Notes under the pieces: model-generated
Databases searched by the model: none
What the model was told of the DNA's origin: nothing
What the model saw: the letters and a program-made list of their open reading frames with translations, nothing else
Made by a program: the position numbers and the translations under genes
From: an uncultured Mycoplasmatota bacterium
GTDB taxonomy: Bacteria > Bacillota_I > Bacilli_A > RF39 > UBA660
Length of the DNA stretch: 41,913 nt
Direction of reading: 5' to 3'
Assembly: GCA_900550255.1 (NCBI GenBank)
Contig: URQZ01000009.1
Span: 1-41,913, forward strand
Part shown: positions 9,069 through 16,792 of the stretch, in pieces
Layout: each line of letters begins with the position of its first letter
How positions within the stretch are numbered: the first letter of the stretch is position 1

Positions 9069-9707
9069 CTATTTAAACTTTACGTAGTGTATTCCTAATT
9101 TTTTATAGATAGAAGACGCTCTTGGAAGTTTAAAAATTCTTGCAAATAACAAATTATAAAATTCATCGATCAAAACGATTGTACAAAGACTAAAACTGAT
9201 TACTAAAAATAATTTTTTATTCATTTTTCGCGCTAAATAGAAACAAGCTGGAATAATTCCATAAATTAAAAGTAGGCTTGATAGTCCAAAAAAGAAAGCA
9301 CTTCTAAAACATACAAATCCACCAATATTTCCAAAGTTTAAAATTTCTGCGTTATAGTTCCAACATCTAAGACCATCACGTAAAAGATACATCCCAAGTC
9401 CAGAAAAATATTCTAAAATACCACATGATATAAAACCTATTAAAAATACTTGAAATGGTTTTTTGCGCCTTTTATAAGTTAAAAAGTAAATCATAATTGA
9501 CCCTGTAGCATATATATTTATCCAAGGTAAGAAATTCCCACCTCTCCAAAAAAATTCTTTCATACCACCATTAAAGTAATAAAAAATAAATTCATATATA
9601 AAACCAAAAGTACCAGCAATTACAATAATTAAACTAAATATTCCAAGCGTTGTTAATTTATCAAATGAATAATCATAATTTAAATATTTTTTATATTTTT
9701 CCTTCAT
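9069..9707 (-). CDS. CmpB-like putative ABC transporter membrane protein
   Basis: Multi-pass membrane protein of 212 aa belonging to the family called putative ABC transporter type IV (CmpB-like, PF06541). The family core is visible: GGNFLPWINIYATGSIMIYF, the GILEYFSGLGMYLL segment, then LRCWNYNAEILNFGNIGGFV and RSAFFFGLSSLLLIYGII. About six helices are predicted, with a cytosolic basic tail. No ATPase is nearby, and the transporter label rests on an old annotation; function is unknown. It lies upstream of the DedA gene on the same strand and may be cotranscribed with it. The ribosome binding site before the ATG is weak (GGTGTATGAAAT). Confidence 0.85.
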   Translation of the reverse strand: MKEKYKKYLNYDYSFDKLTTLGIFSLIIVIAGTFGFIYEFIFYYFNGGMKEFFWRGGNFLPWINIYATGSIMIYFLTYKRRKKPFQVFLIGFISCGILEYFSGLGMYLLRDGLRCWNYNAEILNFGNIGGFVCFRSAFFFGLSSLLLIYGIIPACFYLARKMNKKLFLVISFSLCTIVLIDEFYNLLFARIFKLPRASSIYKKLGIHYVKFK

Positions 9708-9767
9708 ATTTCATACACCATACTTCCTAATACTATTCTTTTTGATTATAACATATTAATTAAAAAT

Positions 9768-9791
9768 AAAAAACCAATCATTGATTGATTT
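9768..9791 (-). terminator. Terminator of the minus-strand collagen-like gene
   Basis: On the minus strand AAATCAATC pairs with GATTGGTTT (one G-U pair) around a 3-base loop, followed by a T run. It sits 7 bases past the stop at 9798. Confidence 0.7.
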
Positions 9792-9797
9792 TAAATA

Positions 9798-10616
9798 TTA
9801 AATTTCTACAAAATACTTTTTAATTATTAAGTTTACATTTGAAAAATCAATATTAGCAGTTTGAGCATCACCAGTAATTCCACATTGAATATATAAATCT
9901 GTTTTTGCATCAAATTTGGTAACAATCGTTTCTGAACAATCCATTCTAGAAGTACTTCCAGCTTTTAATTCGAATGATAAGTCTTGTATAACAGCTCCAT
10001 TAGAATTTGATAAATGAAAGATTGCACCGTGACTTTGATCAACACCAGATATTTGCCCACAAAGGGTAATTTCATAATATCCGGGTTGCATTACAGAAAA
10101 ATGTGTATCATTTAATTTAACTATGATATCATTATTTTCGGGAATACTTATTAATTCTTGAAATACCATAATTCTGGAGTAGTGAGCTTGAGCATAACTT
10201 GCAAACAAAATAGCCTCATAATTAGTTTCTATCGGTTTTGCCTGACCAGTATCACCTTTTGGACCAGTAGGGCCAATATCACCTTGGGGTCCCGTCGGAC
10301 CGATGTCACCTTGAGGTCCCGTCATACCGATATCGCCTTTTGGACCCTTAACATCACCTATATCACTCCATGTATCTTTAATAGAATCCCATATATATAA
10401 ATCATTGTTAATAATGTAACAATCTCCATTTGTACCTGTTGGATGATTTTTAATTAGTTCCTCTAATGAATTATAACTACCTAATATTTCCAAACCTTTT
10501 CCAGCAGGTCCAGTTGGACCAGGAATCATTTGACAAGGATATATTCCTATTTTTTTTAATCTTTTTTGGATTTTAGCATTTTCCACAATTTCCGATATTT
10601 TATTTTCAAAATTCAT
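9798..10616 (-). CDS. Collagen-like surface protein with BclA-type C-terminal domain
   Basis: 272 aa. Residues 1-30 are helical and end in the leader LKKIGIYPCQMIPGP; a first GPTGPAGKG patch follows. Residues ~43-85 hold a small domain reading SYNSLEELIKNHPTGTNGDC and LYIWDSIKDTWSDIG, as seen in phage and spore collagen proteins. A second G-X-Y run (GPKGDIGMTGPQGDIGPTGP onward, ~residues 88-125) precedes a C-terminal beta-sandwich (~135-272) of the C1q/TNF or BclA type, with FSVMQPGYYEITLCGQISG and NVNLIIKKYF. There is no signal peptide or sortase motif, which fits assembly on a spore surface rather than export. The C-terminal domain is paralogous to that of the gene at 16793. A CATATATTG box lies 25 bases upstream. 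Confidence 0.85.
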   Translation of the reverse strand: MNFENKISEIVENAKIQKRLKKIGIYPCQMIPGPTGPAGKGLEILGSYNSLEELIKNHPTGTNGDCYIINNDLYIWDSIKDTWSDIGDVKGPKGDIGMTGPQGDIGPTGPQGDIGPTGPKGDTGQAKPIETNYEAILFASYAQAHYSRIMVFQELISIPENNDIIVKLNDTHFSVMQPGYYEITLCGQISGVDQSHGAIFHLSNSNGAVIQDLSFELKAGSTSRMDCSETIVTKFDAKTDLYIQCGITGDAQTANIDFSNVNLIIKKYFVEI

Positions 10617-10640
10617 TTTTCATCCCCCATTTAGTTATTA

Positions 10641-10649
10641 CAATATATG
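10641..10649 (-). promoter_or_regulatory. CATAnnnT box, sigma-E/sigma-K-like -10 (weaker match)
   Basis: Minus strand reads CATATATTG, matching CATAnnnT but not the final A. It is listed because five other surface-protein genes here carry the full CATAnnnTA box at a similar place. Confidence 0.35.
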
Positions 10650-10670
10650 AGGTAAAATGTTTTTTGATTG

Positions 10671-10679
10671 TGGTATAAT
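10671..10679 (+). promoter_or_regulatory. Extended -10 promoter of the PHP gene
   Basis: TGGTATAAT (10671-10679) matches TGnTATAAT, 35 bases before the ATG at 10714. No good -35 is visible, as usual for extended -10 promoters. Confidence 0.6.
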
Positions 10680-10713
10680 GTAGTAAAGTAAAAATTAAGA
10701 AAGGAATTAAAAT

Positions 10714-11604
10714 ATGAATAAGAAAATAGATTTGCACATACATACTAATAAATCAGATGGAAAACTTAGTCCAAAGGAGGTAATTGATGAGGCATTAAAA
10801 AATGGTGTTAGTACAATTGCAATAGCTGATCATGATACTATAGAAGCATATAGTGATGAATTATTTAATTATGCAAAAAAAAATAATATTAATATTATAC
10901 CAGCAGTTGAAATATCTACTAAAACTAAAAAGGGTGGAGTCCATGTACTTGGATATAATATAGATTATAAAAGTGAAGAATTCAAAAAAAGATTATTTGC
11001 ATTAAGAAATATAAGACATAATTATTTATATAAAGTCGCTGACAAAATAAGTGATTTAGGTTATAAAATTGATGTAGAGGCTCTTGATAAAATTGATGCT
11101 GTTACAAAAGCTCATATTGCATCAAATGTGGTTGATAATAAAGAAAATGAAACCTTATTAAAAGAAGTTTTTGGATATATTCCAAGTAGGGGAGAATATA
11201 TTGAAACAATAATGAATGAAGGATGTCCTGCATATGTTAAAAAGGAAACGTTAACACCAAAAGAGGCTGCTCAAATAATTAGACAAGCTGGTGGTAAGGT
11301 AGTTTTAGCTCACCCAGTTGCATATGAATATGAAGATAATTTAACCGAAGAAGATATTTTAAATTTAGTAAATGAAATGCAAGCAGATGGAATTGAAGCT
11401 AATTATATTTATATAAATAGAAGTAATAATGATGAAAAAATAAATGATACTAAAAAATGGAGAGATTTTGCTAAAAAAAATAATTTATTTACAACTATAG
11501 GATCTGATTTTCATTATGCTGATGGTATTGCACCTTTAATTGGTTTTGTTAGTGAAAATTTAGATTTAGATGATAATTATTTTGAAGAAGTTTTAAAGAA
11601 TTAG
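10714..11604 (+). CDS. PHP-domain phosphoesterase
   Basis: Cytosolic metal-dependent phosphoesterase of the PHP superfamily, closest in layout to the YciV/RNase AM group (3',5'-nucleotide bisphosphate phosphatase or 5'-3' exoribonuclease). The metal-binding motifs appear in order: HIHTNKSDG at residues 8-16, IADHDT near residue 41, the Glu in PAVEIST near residue 66, HVLGYN near 77, AHP near 195, and GSDFH near 265. The length of 296 aa fits the family. A clear AAGGAA ribosome binding site precedes ATG 10714. The gene stands alone between two divergent or tandem collagen-like genes and shows no link to them. Enzyme class is firm, substrate inferred. Confidence 0.92.
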   Translation: MNKKIDLHIHTNKSDGKLSPKEVIDEALKNGVSTIAIADHDTIEAYSDELFNYAKKNNINIIPAVEISTKTKKGGVHVLGYNIDYKSEEFKKRLFALRNIRHNYLYKVADKISDLGYKIDVEALDKIDAVTKAHIASNVVDNKENETLLKEVFGYIPSRGEYIETIMNEGCPAYVKKETLTPKEAAQIIRQAGGKVVLAHPVAYEYEDNLTEEDILNLVNEMQADGIEANYIYINRSNNDEKINDTKKWRDFAKKNNLFTTIGSDFHYADGIAPLIGFVSENLDLDDNYFEEVLKN

Positions 11605-11652
11605 AAATTATTTACAAATAATAAAATGTAAATAATTTTTTTTAAAAAAGTC

Positions 11653-11683
11653 TTGACTTAGAGTTAACTCCAAGTATTATTGT
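11653..11683 (+). promoter_or_regulatory. MerR-family-type operator/promoter without a target gene
   Basis: TTGACT (11653-11658) and TATTGT (11678-11683) are separated by 19 bases, the long spacer typical of MerR-regulated promoters. The dyad ACTTAGAGTTAACTCCAAGT (11656-11675) lies across the spacer, with 9 of 10 half-site bases matching. AAGGA and an ATG at 11705 follow, but the next codon is TAA, so no gene is driven. Confidence 0.65.
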
Positions 11684-11983
11684 GTTATAAATAGAAGGAA
11701 TATAATGTAAATTATAAACTAATGATAAAAACTATTTATTTCGTAATTAGTAGCAAAAATAAGTGTAAAAATATATCTTGTATATATTAGGAAGTTTTTT
11801 AAATTAAATAAATTGAAGATTAAAAAATAAATATAGACAAAAATTTGACAAGTAAATACATTTTTTTAATAAGTGAAATTTTAATAATCTAATTCAAAAA
11901 ATTACATTTGTTGTAAATAAATTAATATTTTTATTTATTTTTTTCATTAAGTACACTATATTTTTATTACATATTAATTATAC
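11684..11983. other. Gene-free AT-rich stretch
   Basis: Between the MerR-type promoter and the sigma-like box before the collagen-like gene I see no ORF with a ribosome binding site, no RNA gene and no strong hairpin. It may hold the relic of whatever gene the MerR-type promoter served. Confidence 0.5.
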
Positions 11984-12008
11984 ATTTTAAAAGTATTTTC
12001 ATAAATTA
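11982..12008 (+). promoter_or_regulatory. Sigma-K/E-like promoter of the collagen-like gene
   Basis: CATAAATTA (12000-12008) fits CATAnnnTA, with AC at 11982-11983 (16-base gap; the sigma-K consensus gap is 17). The ATG is at 12065, leaving a leader of about 50 bases. Confidence 0.5.
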
Positions 12009-12064
12009 AAATAGAAGAATTGAAATATGATAATTGATTCTAAAAAAATAGAGGAGGGTGTATA

Positions 12065-13198
12065 ATGAATAGTTGTAATGATTATGAGCGAATAAGAAAA
12101 AAAATTGAAGAAGAAAGAAAAAAATACAAATTTTGTTATGTGCAAGGTCCAACCGGACCACAAGGAATAAAAGGAGAACAAGGACCACAAGGAGAAAAAG
12201 GGGAACGAGGAATACCAGGCCCTGTAAGTATTGGAGTTGGAGTTACAGAAACAGTAGAAGCGTTTGAAGACGCTAAAGTAGAAAATGTTGGAACGAATGA
12301 AGATGCTATCTTAAACTTTAAAATACCTAGAGGAGAACAAGGAATAGAAGGAAAAATTGGACCGCAAGGAATACCAGGCCCAAAGGGAGAGAAAGGAGAA
12401 CAAGGACCACAAGGAATAAAAGGAGAAAAAGGAGATCAAGGACCATCAACTATCCAAATTGGAAATATTGAAACAATAGAGCCAACAGAAGAAGCTGAAG
12501 TAGTAAACGTTGGAACACCAGTAGATGTAGTTTTAGATTTTAAAATACCTAAAGGAGAACAAGGAGAACAAGGACCAAGAGGGCTTCCTGGAGAAATAGG
12601 GAGAACAGAACACATTGCTATAGATGAAACAGAAACATTAGAACCTGGAGAACCAGCGCAAGTTATGGATACTTTTGAAGATTGGGTGCATCATTTAGCG
12701 TTTTTAATTCCAAAAGGAGCTAAAGGAGATGTTGGAGAAAGAGGACCACAAGGTCCTGCAGGTCCTCCAGGAACAGAATTTGTATCTTCTTATGGAATTA
12801 GATATTCAATGACTGATACACAACTTACATTATCACAAGGAACTGATACAATAATTCCACTACCTGAAAAAGGAACAGCCTTTCTTACAGAATATCCAGA
12901 TAATAATTCTATTAAGATAAAAGAAGGTGGAGTATATTTGGTATCATATTTATTATGTGGAGCAACAAATGAAGAATGTTCTATAACTATGTCTGTTAGA
13001 GCAAATGATGTACTACAACCTGCTACAAGTGCAACAAGTGAATTTAGCGCCCAAATAATTAATAATATAAGTGGAACAACAATTGTATCATTACAAGCAA
13101 ATGATCTTATAACTTTAAATGTAAAATCATCTAAAGTGGTTGATTTGAAATTTAATGGAAGTACTAATGCAATGTTAAGTGTTACTAAAATACATTAA
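12065..13198 (+). CDS. Collagen-like spore/surface protein with three hinge repeats
   Basis: 377 aa. Residues 1-27 form a basic helix ending FCYVQGP, directly followed by G-X-Y triplets (GPTGPQGIKGEQGPQGEKG). Collagen runs alternate with three copies of a ~40-residue hinge of pattern TETxExxExAxVxNVGTxxD with a LxFxIPxG ending (residues ~55-92, 135-172 and 185-222). Residues ~250-377 form a BclA/C1q-like beta-sandwich starting FVSSYGIRYSMTD and ending NAMLSVTKIH. No signal peptide or LPxTG motif is seen. AGAGGAGGG before ATG 12065 is a very strong ribosome binding site. The CATAAATTA box upstream and the non-secreted architecture suggest an exosporium-type protein made in a mother cell; this is inference. 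A terminator follows at once. Confidence 0.88.
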   Translation: MNSCNDYERIRKKIEEERKKYKFCYVQGPTGPQGIKGEQGPQGEKGERGIPGPVSIGVGVTETVEAFEDAKVENVGTNEDAILNFKIPRGEQGIEGKIGPQGIPGPKGEKGEQGPQGIKGEKGDQGPSTIQIGNIETIEPTEEAEVVNVGTPVDVVLDFKIPKGEQGEQGPRGLPGEIGRTEHIAIDETETLEPGEPAQVMDTFEDWVHHLAFLIPKGAKGDVGERGPQGPAGPPGTEFVSSYGIRYSMTDTQLTLSQGTDTIIPLPEKGTAFLTEYPDNNSIKIKEGGVYLVSYLLCGATNEECSITMSVRANDVLQPATSATSEFSAQIINNISGTTIVSLQANDLITLNVKSSKVVDLKFNGSTNAMLSVTKIH

Positions 13199-13222
13199 GA
13201 ATGGGGAACTCCTATTCTTTTT
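13197..13222 (+). terminator. Terminator of the collagen-like gene
   Basis: AAGAATGGG (13197-13205) pairs with CCTATTCTT (13211-13219), one G-U pair, then a T run. The left arm overlaps the stop codon. Confidence 0.8.
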
Positions 13223-13246
13223 AATTACTTCATTTTTAATTTTTAA

Positions 13247-13255
13247 CATAAATTA
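13247..13255 (+). promoter_or_regulatory. CATAnnnTA box before the beta-helix-like gene
   Basis: CATAAATTA, the same 9-mer as the box at 12000. It lies 21 bases before the proposed start, so the transcript would begin at or just before the ribosome binding site (13261-13270). Confidence 0.45.
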
Positions 13256-13276
13256 TTATAAAGGAAGGTGATAATT

Positions 13277-15133
13277 ATTCAAATAATAGATAATAATACA
13301 GTTGTTGTTATGACTAGTGATGAATTAAAACAAGTTTTGAGTGAAGATAATGGTTATGAATATGTTTATTTAGGAAGTGATATTGATGCTACAAGTGGTT
13401 TTGTTATAAATAGTAATAAAGGTAAAATTGTTATTGATGGAACATATAATAATACAAAATATACTTATACAAATAATTTAAGTTCGGAAGAAACGGTTAT
13501 AAAAGTAAGCACAGCTAATAAAAGAATCATATTGAAAAATATGAATATAGTATCTTCACATGGTTATGGAGTTATTTATGTTCCATCTCATCCAAACTAT
13601 TCTAATGTGGTAGTAGAATATAATAATATAAATTTTAGTGGGATCGAACTTTCACAAAATTATTATGGAACTACTAAAATTATAGATTCTGTTTTAGAAG
13701 TGAAAGATACTAATAATGTTTCCGCACAAAGAGCCTGTAATTCCAATAGAATCATAATAGATGGAAATACAACAATTACAAGCGATTCAAATACAAATAC
13801 AATTTTCTTTTTTAATGATGTTATACCATCATTAGTTAAAATTATGCCAAATAGCAGAGTAAGTATTACGACTAATAGAGAATTTATGAATGGAACTAAT
13901 AGGTTGGATTTAATAGTAGGGCATGGTGCAGAATTTCTTTTAACAACAGGGAATGGTTTTGCAATAACAACAACACATGGTGCTAGAAATGTTTTAATAG
14001 AAGAAATGGCTAATTTTACATTTATTGAAAAAAGCCATCAAAGAGTTCCAATGTGGAATGTATTTGGAGATTTTAAAGTTTCAGAAGGAGCAAGCATATC
14101 TGTAATAAACACATATATGACAACGCCATCAGATAACTATAATATTTATTTTAAAGGAACTAATCAGAAGTTTATACTAGATAATCCAAAATATGTAAAT
14201 ATTTATACCAAAAATGCGAATGTAGTCTATACCAATAATCCTGTTGATTTTTCCTTTAGCTTTAGTAGACTTAACATGTGGATATATGCACTTGACTATA
14301 CTTCTGCTTGCACACTTGATGATACACCAGCATTTTATTGGTATAAAGAAAATACACCAGCTAAAATAACGGGTGTATTAAATAAAGATAGTACTACAGT
14401 TACATCACATAATTTTACAGATACTGAGTTAAGTTCAATATCAGATATAAATAGTTTTTCCTTTCAAGATAAAAAAATATTAACTATCGGAATGGTTAAG
14501 ATAAATGTCCATCCAATTACAAATTCTATAGATACTATTTCAGGACATACCATACCTTATGCAAACGTTAAAATGGAATATAATAATAAAAGTTTAACAG
14601 CGGTCTCAGATGAAAATGGTTTTTTTGAAGTAAATGTTGATTCTGCTATTTTAGATAATACAAGAGTTAAAATAACATCTTGTTTAAATAGTTGTTTTAC
14701 TGAAAGAAATGTAATAACACCTTTTATGGGAGAGTTAACTCTTTTAAAAGCAACAAAAAATATTCCGTTTAGTATGATACCATCTTCAACTAATCCAATT
14801 ATATTACCTAAAAAAAATGAAACAGTGGTAACCGTAGTTGATAGTAGAGTAAATAGTACTAACTGGAAATTATATTTAAATTATACAAATCCAATGATAG
14901 ATAGTACAGGTAAAGTACTAATAGATTCATTATTTTTTAAGAAATTTAATAATGAAGAAGCTCTTTTAAATACAAATAAAAAATTAATATATGAATCAAG
15001 TGATAATGGGGGAGTAGTAGGTGTAAGTAATGTTACATTTTCGACCGATAAAGGATTGTTTCTAAAACCTAGCAAAGATTTGCTTGAAGATGAAGATTAT
15101 TCTACATTAATAATTTGGAGTATTGAGGCATAA
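13277..15133 (+). CDS. Large beta-helix-like surface protein with carboxypeptidase-regulatory-like domain
   Basis: About 618 aa. Residues ~1-340 read as short Val/Ile/Asn-rich strands (VVVEYNNINFSG, RIIIDGNTTITSDS, NVLIEEMANFTFIEKSHQRV), the look of a right-handed beta-helix such as pectate-lyase-like adhesins, but without catalytic motifs. Residues ~410-465 (GHTIPYANVKMEYNNKSLTA, then SDENGFFEVNVD) match a carboxypeptidase-regulatory or Cna-B-like fold. The C-terminal ~150 residues are unassigned. Alignment with the paralogue at 24219-25408 and the GGAAGGTGATAATT leader put the start at 13277, where the codon is ATT. An in-frame GTG at 13268 sits inside the ribosome binding site. No signal peptide, as for the collagen-like neighbours. 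Function unknown; a spore or cell surface structural role is inferred. Confidence 0.75.
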   Translation: MQIIDNNTVVVMTSDELKQVLSEDNGYEYVYLGSDIDATSGFVINSNKGKIVIDGTYNNTKYTYTNNLSSEETVIKVSTANKRIILKNMNIVSSHGYGVIYVPSHPNYSNVVVEYNNINFSGIELSQNYYGTTKIIDSVLEVKDTNNVSAQRACNSNRIIIDGNTTITSDSNTNTIFFFNDVIPSLVKIMPNSRVSITTNREFMNGTNRLDLIVGHGAEFLLTTGNGFAITTTHGARNVLIEEMANFTFIEKSHQRVPMWNVFGDFKVSEGASISVINTYMTTPSDNYNIYFKGTNQKFILDNPKYVNIYTKNANVVYTNNPVDFSFSFSRLNMWIYALDYTSACTLDDTPAFYWYKENTPAKITGVLNKDSTTVTSHNFTDTELSSISDINSFSFQDKKILTIGMVKINVHPITNSIDTISGHTIPYANVKMEYNNKSLTAVSDENGFFEVNVDSAILDNTRVKITSCLNSCFTERNVITPFMGELTLLKATKNIPFSMIPSSTNPIILPKKNETVVTVVDSRVNSTNWKLYLNYTNPMIDSTGKVLIDSLFFKKFNNEEALLNTNKKLIYESSDNGGVVGVSNVTFSTDKGLFLKPSKDLLEDEDYSTLIIWSIEA

Positions 15134-15140
15134 TACCTTT

Positions 15141-15168
15141 ACAAAAAAGAAAATTGATTCATAAAATA
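15141..15168 (+). promoter_or_regulatory. Sigma-K-consensus-like promoter
   Basis: AC (15141-15142), exactly 17 bases, then CATAAAATA (15160-15168): a full match to AC-N17-CATAnnnTA. The ATG follows at 15188 after GAGGTG. Confidence 0.6.
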
Positions 15169-15187
15169 TATTGTAATGAGGTGAATT

Positions 15188-15547
15188 ATGACAAGTGATT
15201 ATATTTATATTAAACTTTGCAGTAATAAAAGTATAAGTCTAAGTAATTTAAAAATAAAATTAAAAGATAAAAGTAATAAGATTGTTTTTAATGGAACAAT
15301 AGATTGTTTTGGAAAACTAAAAATACCAGTATGTAATAATGAGGTGTATAAATTAGTCATATATTCTAATTTATCAATTGTGGTAGTACCTTTAATTGCA
15401 AAAAAAGATAGATTTTATTGTATAAATATTGATAATAAACCAAGAAAAGAACATCTTATTACGATAATGTTAATGGATAAAAATTATCCAAATATAAAAA
15501 TAGAAGGGGGGAAAATGATATTATGGCAAGACACACAATTCCAATAA
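15188..15547 (+). CDS. Small beta-sandwich protein with LMDxxYPNI C-terminal motif
   Basis: 119 aa, no signal peptide. Residues ~15-80 form alternating strands (LKIKLKDKSNKIVFNG, KLKIPVCNNEVYKLVIYSN) like a prealbumin/Cna-B-type domain. The C-terminus ITIMLMDKNYPNIKIEGGKM repeats almost position for position at the end of the next protein (FTLMDASFPNIPVIDGQI). GAGGTG precedes ATG 15188. The last 25 bases overlap the next gene in another frame, so the pair is translationally coupled. I do not recognise the family; the shared tail suggests an assembly or docking tag on both products. Confidence 0.75.
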   Translation: MTSDYIYIKLCSNKSISLSNLKIKLKDKSNKIVFNGTIDCFGKLKIPVCNNEVYKLVIYSNLSIVVVPLIAKKDRFYCINIDNKPRKEHLITIMLMDKNYPNIKIEGGKMILWQDTQFQ

Positions 15548-16068
15548 CGAACGGAAAAGGAAGCATTGAACTTGTAACTGGTACATATAATGCCCAAGCT
15601 TTAGCTGGTGGATATGATGCAACAACACTTGATCCCAAAAGTGTAACTATTATAGATGGAACAGATACATATGCTTTTACAATAAGTGCAAAAGGAACTT
15701 TAACACTTCATGTTACAGATACAGGAGATCCTAATACAGGAATACAAATTGTTGGCGCTAAATTTATAAGAACAGATAGTACGGGAACGATAGTTGGAAA
15801 GGAAATAACAACTAATGAAGATGGGAATGCTGTATTTAACAATGTTCCTTTTGCTGAATCTGGAAGTACAGCAATATATTATAAGCAAATATCAAGTGAT
15901 GGAGGTCACACATTTGATGATACTATTAAATCAATTGTTATGACTGAATCATCTGAAACAGTGCAAATAACAAACCCAACAGCACCAGTTAGAAACTTCA
16001 CATTAATGGATGCAAGTTTCCCTAATATACCAGTTATAGATGGTCAAATAATACTTGAAGATAATTAA
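15523..16068 (+). CDS. Cna-B/prealbumin-like repeat protein with shared tail
   Basis: 181 aa. An N-terminal domain (RHTIPITNGKGSIELVTGTY, then AGGYDATTLDPKSVTI) reads like an Ig- or Big-type module. Residues ~60-145 (TLTLHVTDTGDPNTGIQIVG, EITTNEDGNAVFNNVPF) are a clear SpaA/Cna-B prealbumin-like domain. The tail RNFTLMDASFPNIPVIDG matches the C-terminus of the upstream protein. There is no signal peptide, no LPxTG and no isopeptide motif I can confirm. ATG 15523 follows AGGGGGG and overlaps the previous gene; a strong terminator follows. Proteins of this type are common in gut Bacillota, with no assigned role. A spore-envelope function is inferred from the locus and the sigma-K-like promoter upstream. 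Confidence 0.78.
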   Translation: MARHTIPITNGKGSIELVTGTYNAQALAGGYDATTLDPKSVTIIDGTDTYAFTISAKGTLTLHVTDTGDPNTGIQIVGAKFIRTDSTGTIVGKEITTNEDGNAVFNNVPFAESGSTAIYYKQISSDGGHTFDDTIKSIVMTESSETVQITNPTAPVRNFTLMDASFPNIPVIDGQIILEDN

Positions 16069-16069
16069 T

Positions 16070-16104
16070 AAAGAAGCAAAAATTTTATAAAATTTGCTTC
16101 TTTT
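16070..16104 (+). terminator. Terminator of the coupled pair
   Basis: AAGAAGCAAA (about 16070-16080) pairs with TTTGCTTCTT (about 16094-16103), with a T tract after it. Confidence 0.85.
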
Positions 16105-16170
16105 TAAATGCTTCAAAACTGTGAAAATTCTTTTTAGCTATAAAACTTAGTATAGATTAATTTGATGTTA

Positions 16171-16209
16171 AAAAAATGTAGATTCTTTTAATTTAAATCC
16201 ACATTTTTT
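16171..16209 (-). terminator. Terminator of the DUF11/sortase chimera
   Basis: Plus-strand arms AAAAAATGTAGA (16171-16182) and TCCACATTTTTT (16198-16209) pair with one G-U. On the minus strand it follows and slightly overlaps the stop at 16208. Confidence 0.7.
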
Positions 16210-16633
16210 ATGTTTTTGTTCTTTTTATGAGTTTAGCATGAACTACCATTTTATCATTATCATTATAACAAGTGGATAAAGTAAGTATATTATCGTTAGA
16301 TCCTACATTTGTATTAAATCTATGATTACTTCTGTTTTTAATCATATCTAAAAAGTTTTGATATTCGTTATCATTATAAAAATCAGTTTGTAAGTAATCA
16401 CTAGTAGTAGGTATATGATAAATACTAAATATTTGCCATAAACTATTTTCTGTTTTATTATCAATAATAATTGTATATGTTAAAATACCATCAGCCCAAA
16501 TTTGTTTATCAGCTGTTTTAGTAATATATAACCCATCAATTATTGTAACAACAGAAACAGTAGATGTTATAGAGGTTGGTATATTATTATAAATTCCTGC
16601 AGAAGTGGCCGAATTTCTTAATTCTGATTCCAT
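16208..16633 (-). pseudogene. DUF11 N-terminus fused to sortase B C-terminus (in-frame chimera)
   Basis: 141 aa in one open frame. Residues 1-62 (SVVTIIDGLYITKTADKQIW, then LTYTIIIDN) are the start of a DUF11-type repeat surface protein. Residues 64-141 are the last third of a class B sortase: WQIFSIYHIPTTSDYLQTDF, NFLDMIKNRS, then ILTLSTC and VVHAKLIK. The transpeptidase Cys is present (Cys122 in TLSTC). The upstream half carrying the catalytic His is absent, and the position of the catalytic Arg, just before VVHAKL, appears as Lys128-Met. The membrane anchor is also gone. It is therefore probably inactive, the product of a deletion joining two genes, although a ribosome binding site (AGGGGGG) and terminator remain. 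A short spore-surface protein that borrowed the fold cannot be excluded. Confidence 0.7.
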
Positions 16634-16736
16634 AATGCCCCCCCTTATATTATATTTTATATTTAATAAATAAAAGTGCTAAAACGTTTTTTTGAAAAAG
16701 ATATTATAAAATGACTATTTAAAAAAATATATTATT

Positions 16737-16745
16737 CATAAACTA
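16737..16745 (+). promoter_or_regulatory. CATAnnnTA box before the second plus-strand collagen-like gene
   Basis: CATAAACTA, 47 bases before the TTG start at 16793. I see no AC at the exact sigma-K distance. Confidence 0.45.
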
Positions 16746-16792
16746 AATTAGAACAATTATAGTTTTATACAAATAATAGAGGAGGAATATGA

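Noticed and set aside
10158..10400. 80-codon plus-strand frame opposite the collagen repeats
   Set aside because: It mirrors the GC-richer repeat DNA of the real minus-strand gene and has no ribosome binding site.
11999..12190. Two minus-strand frames of about 60 codons over the start of the collagen-like gene
   Set aside because: Both overlap a well-supported gene, lack ribosome binding sites and have low-complexity Phe/Ser content.
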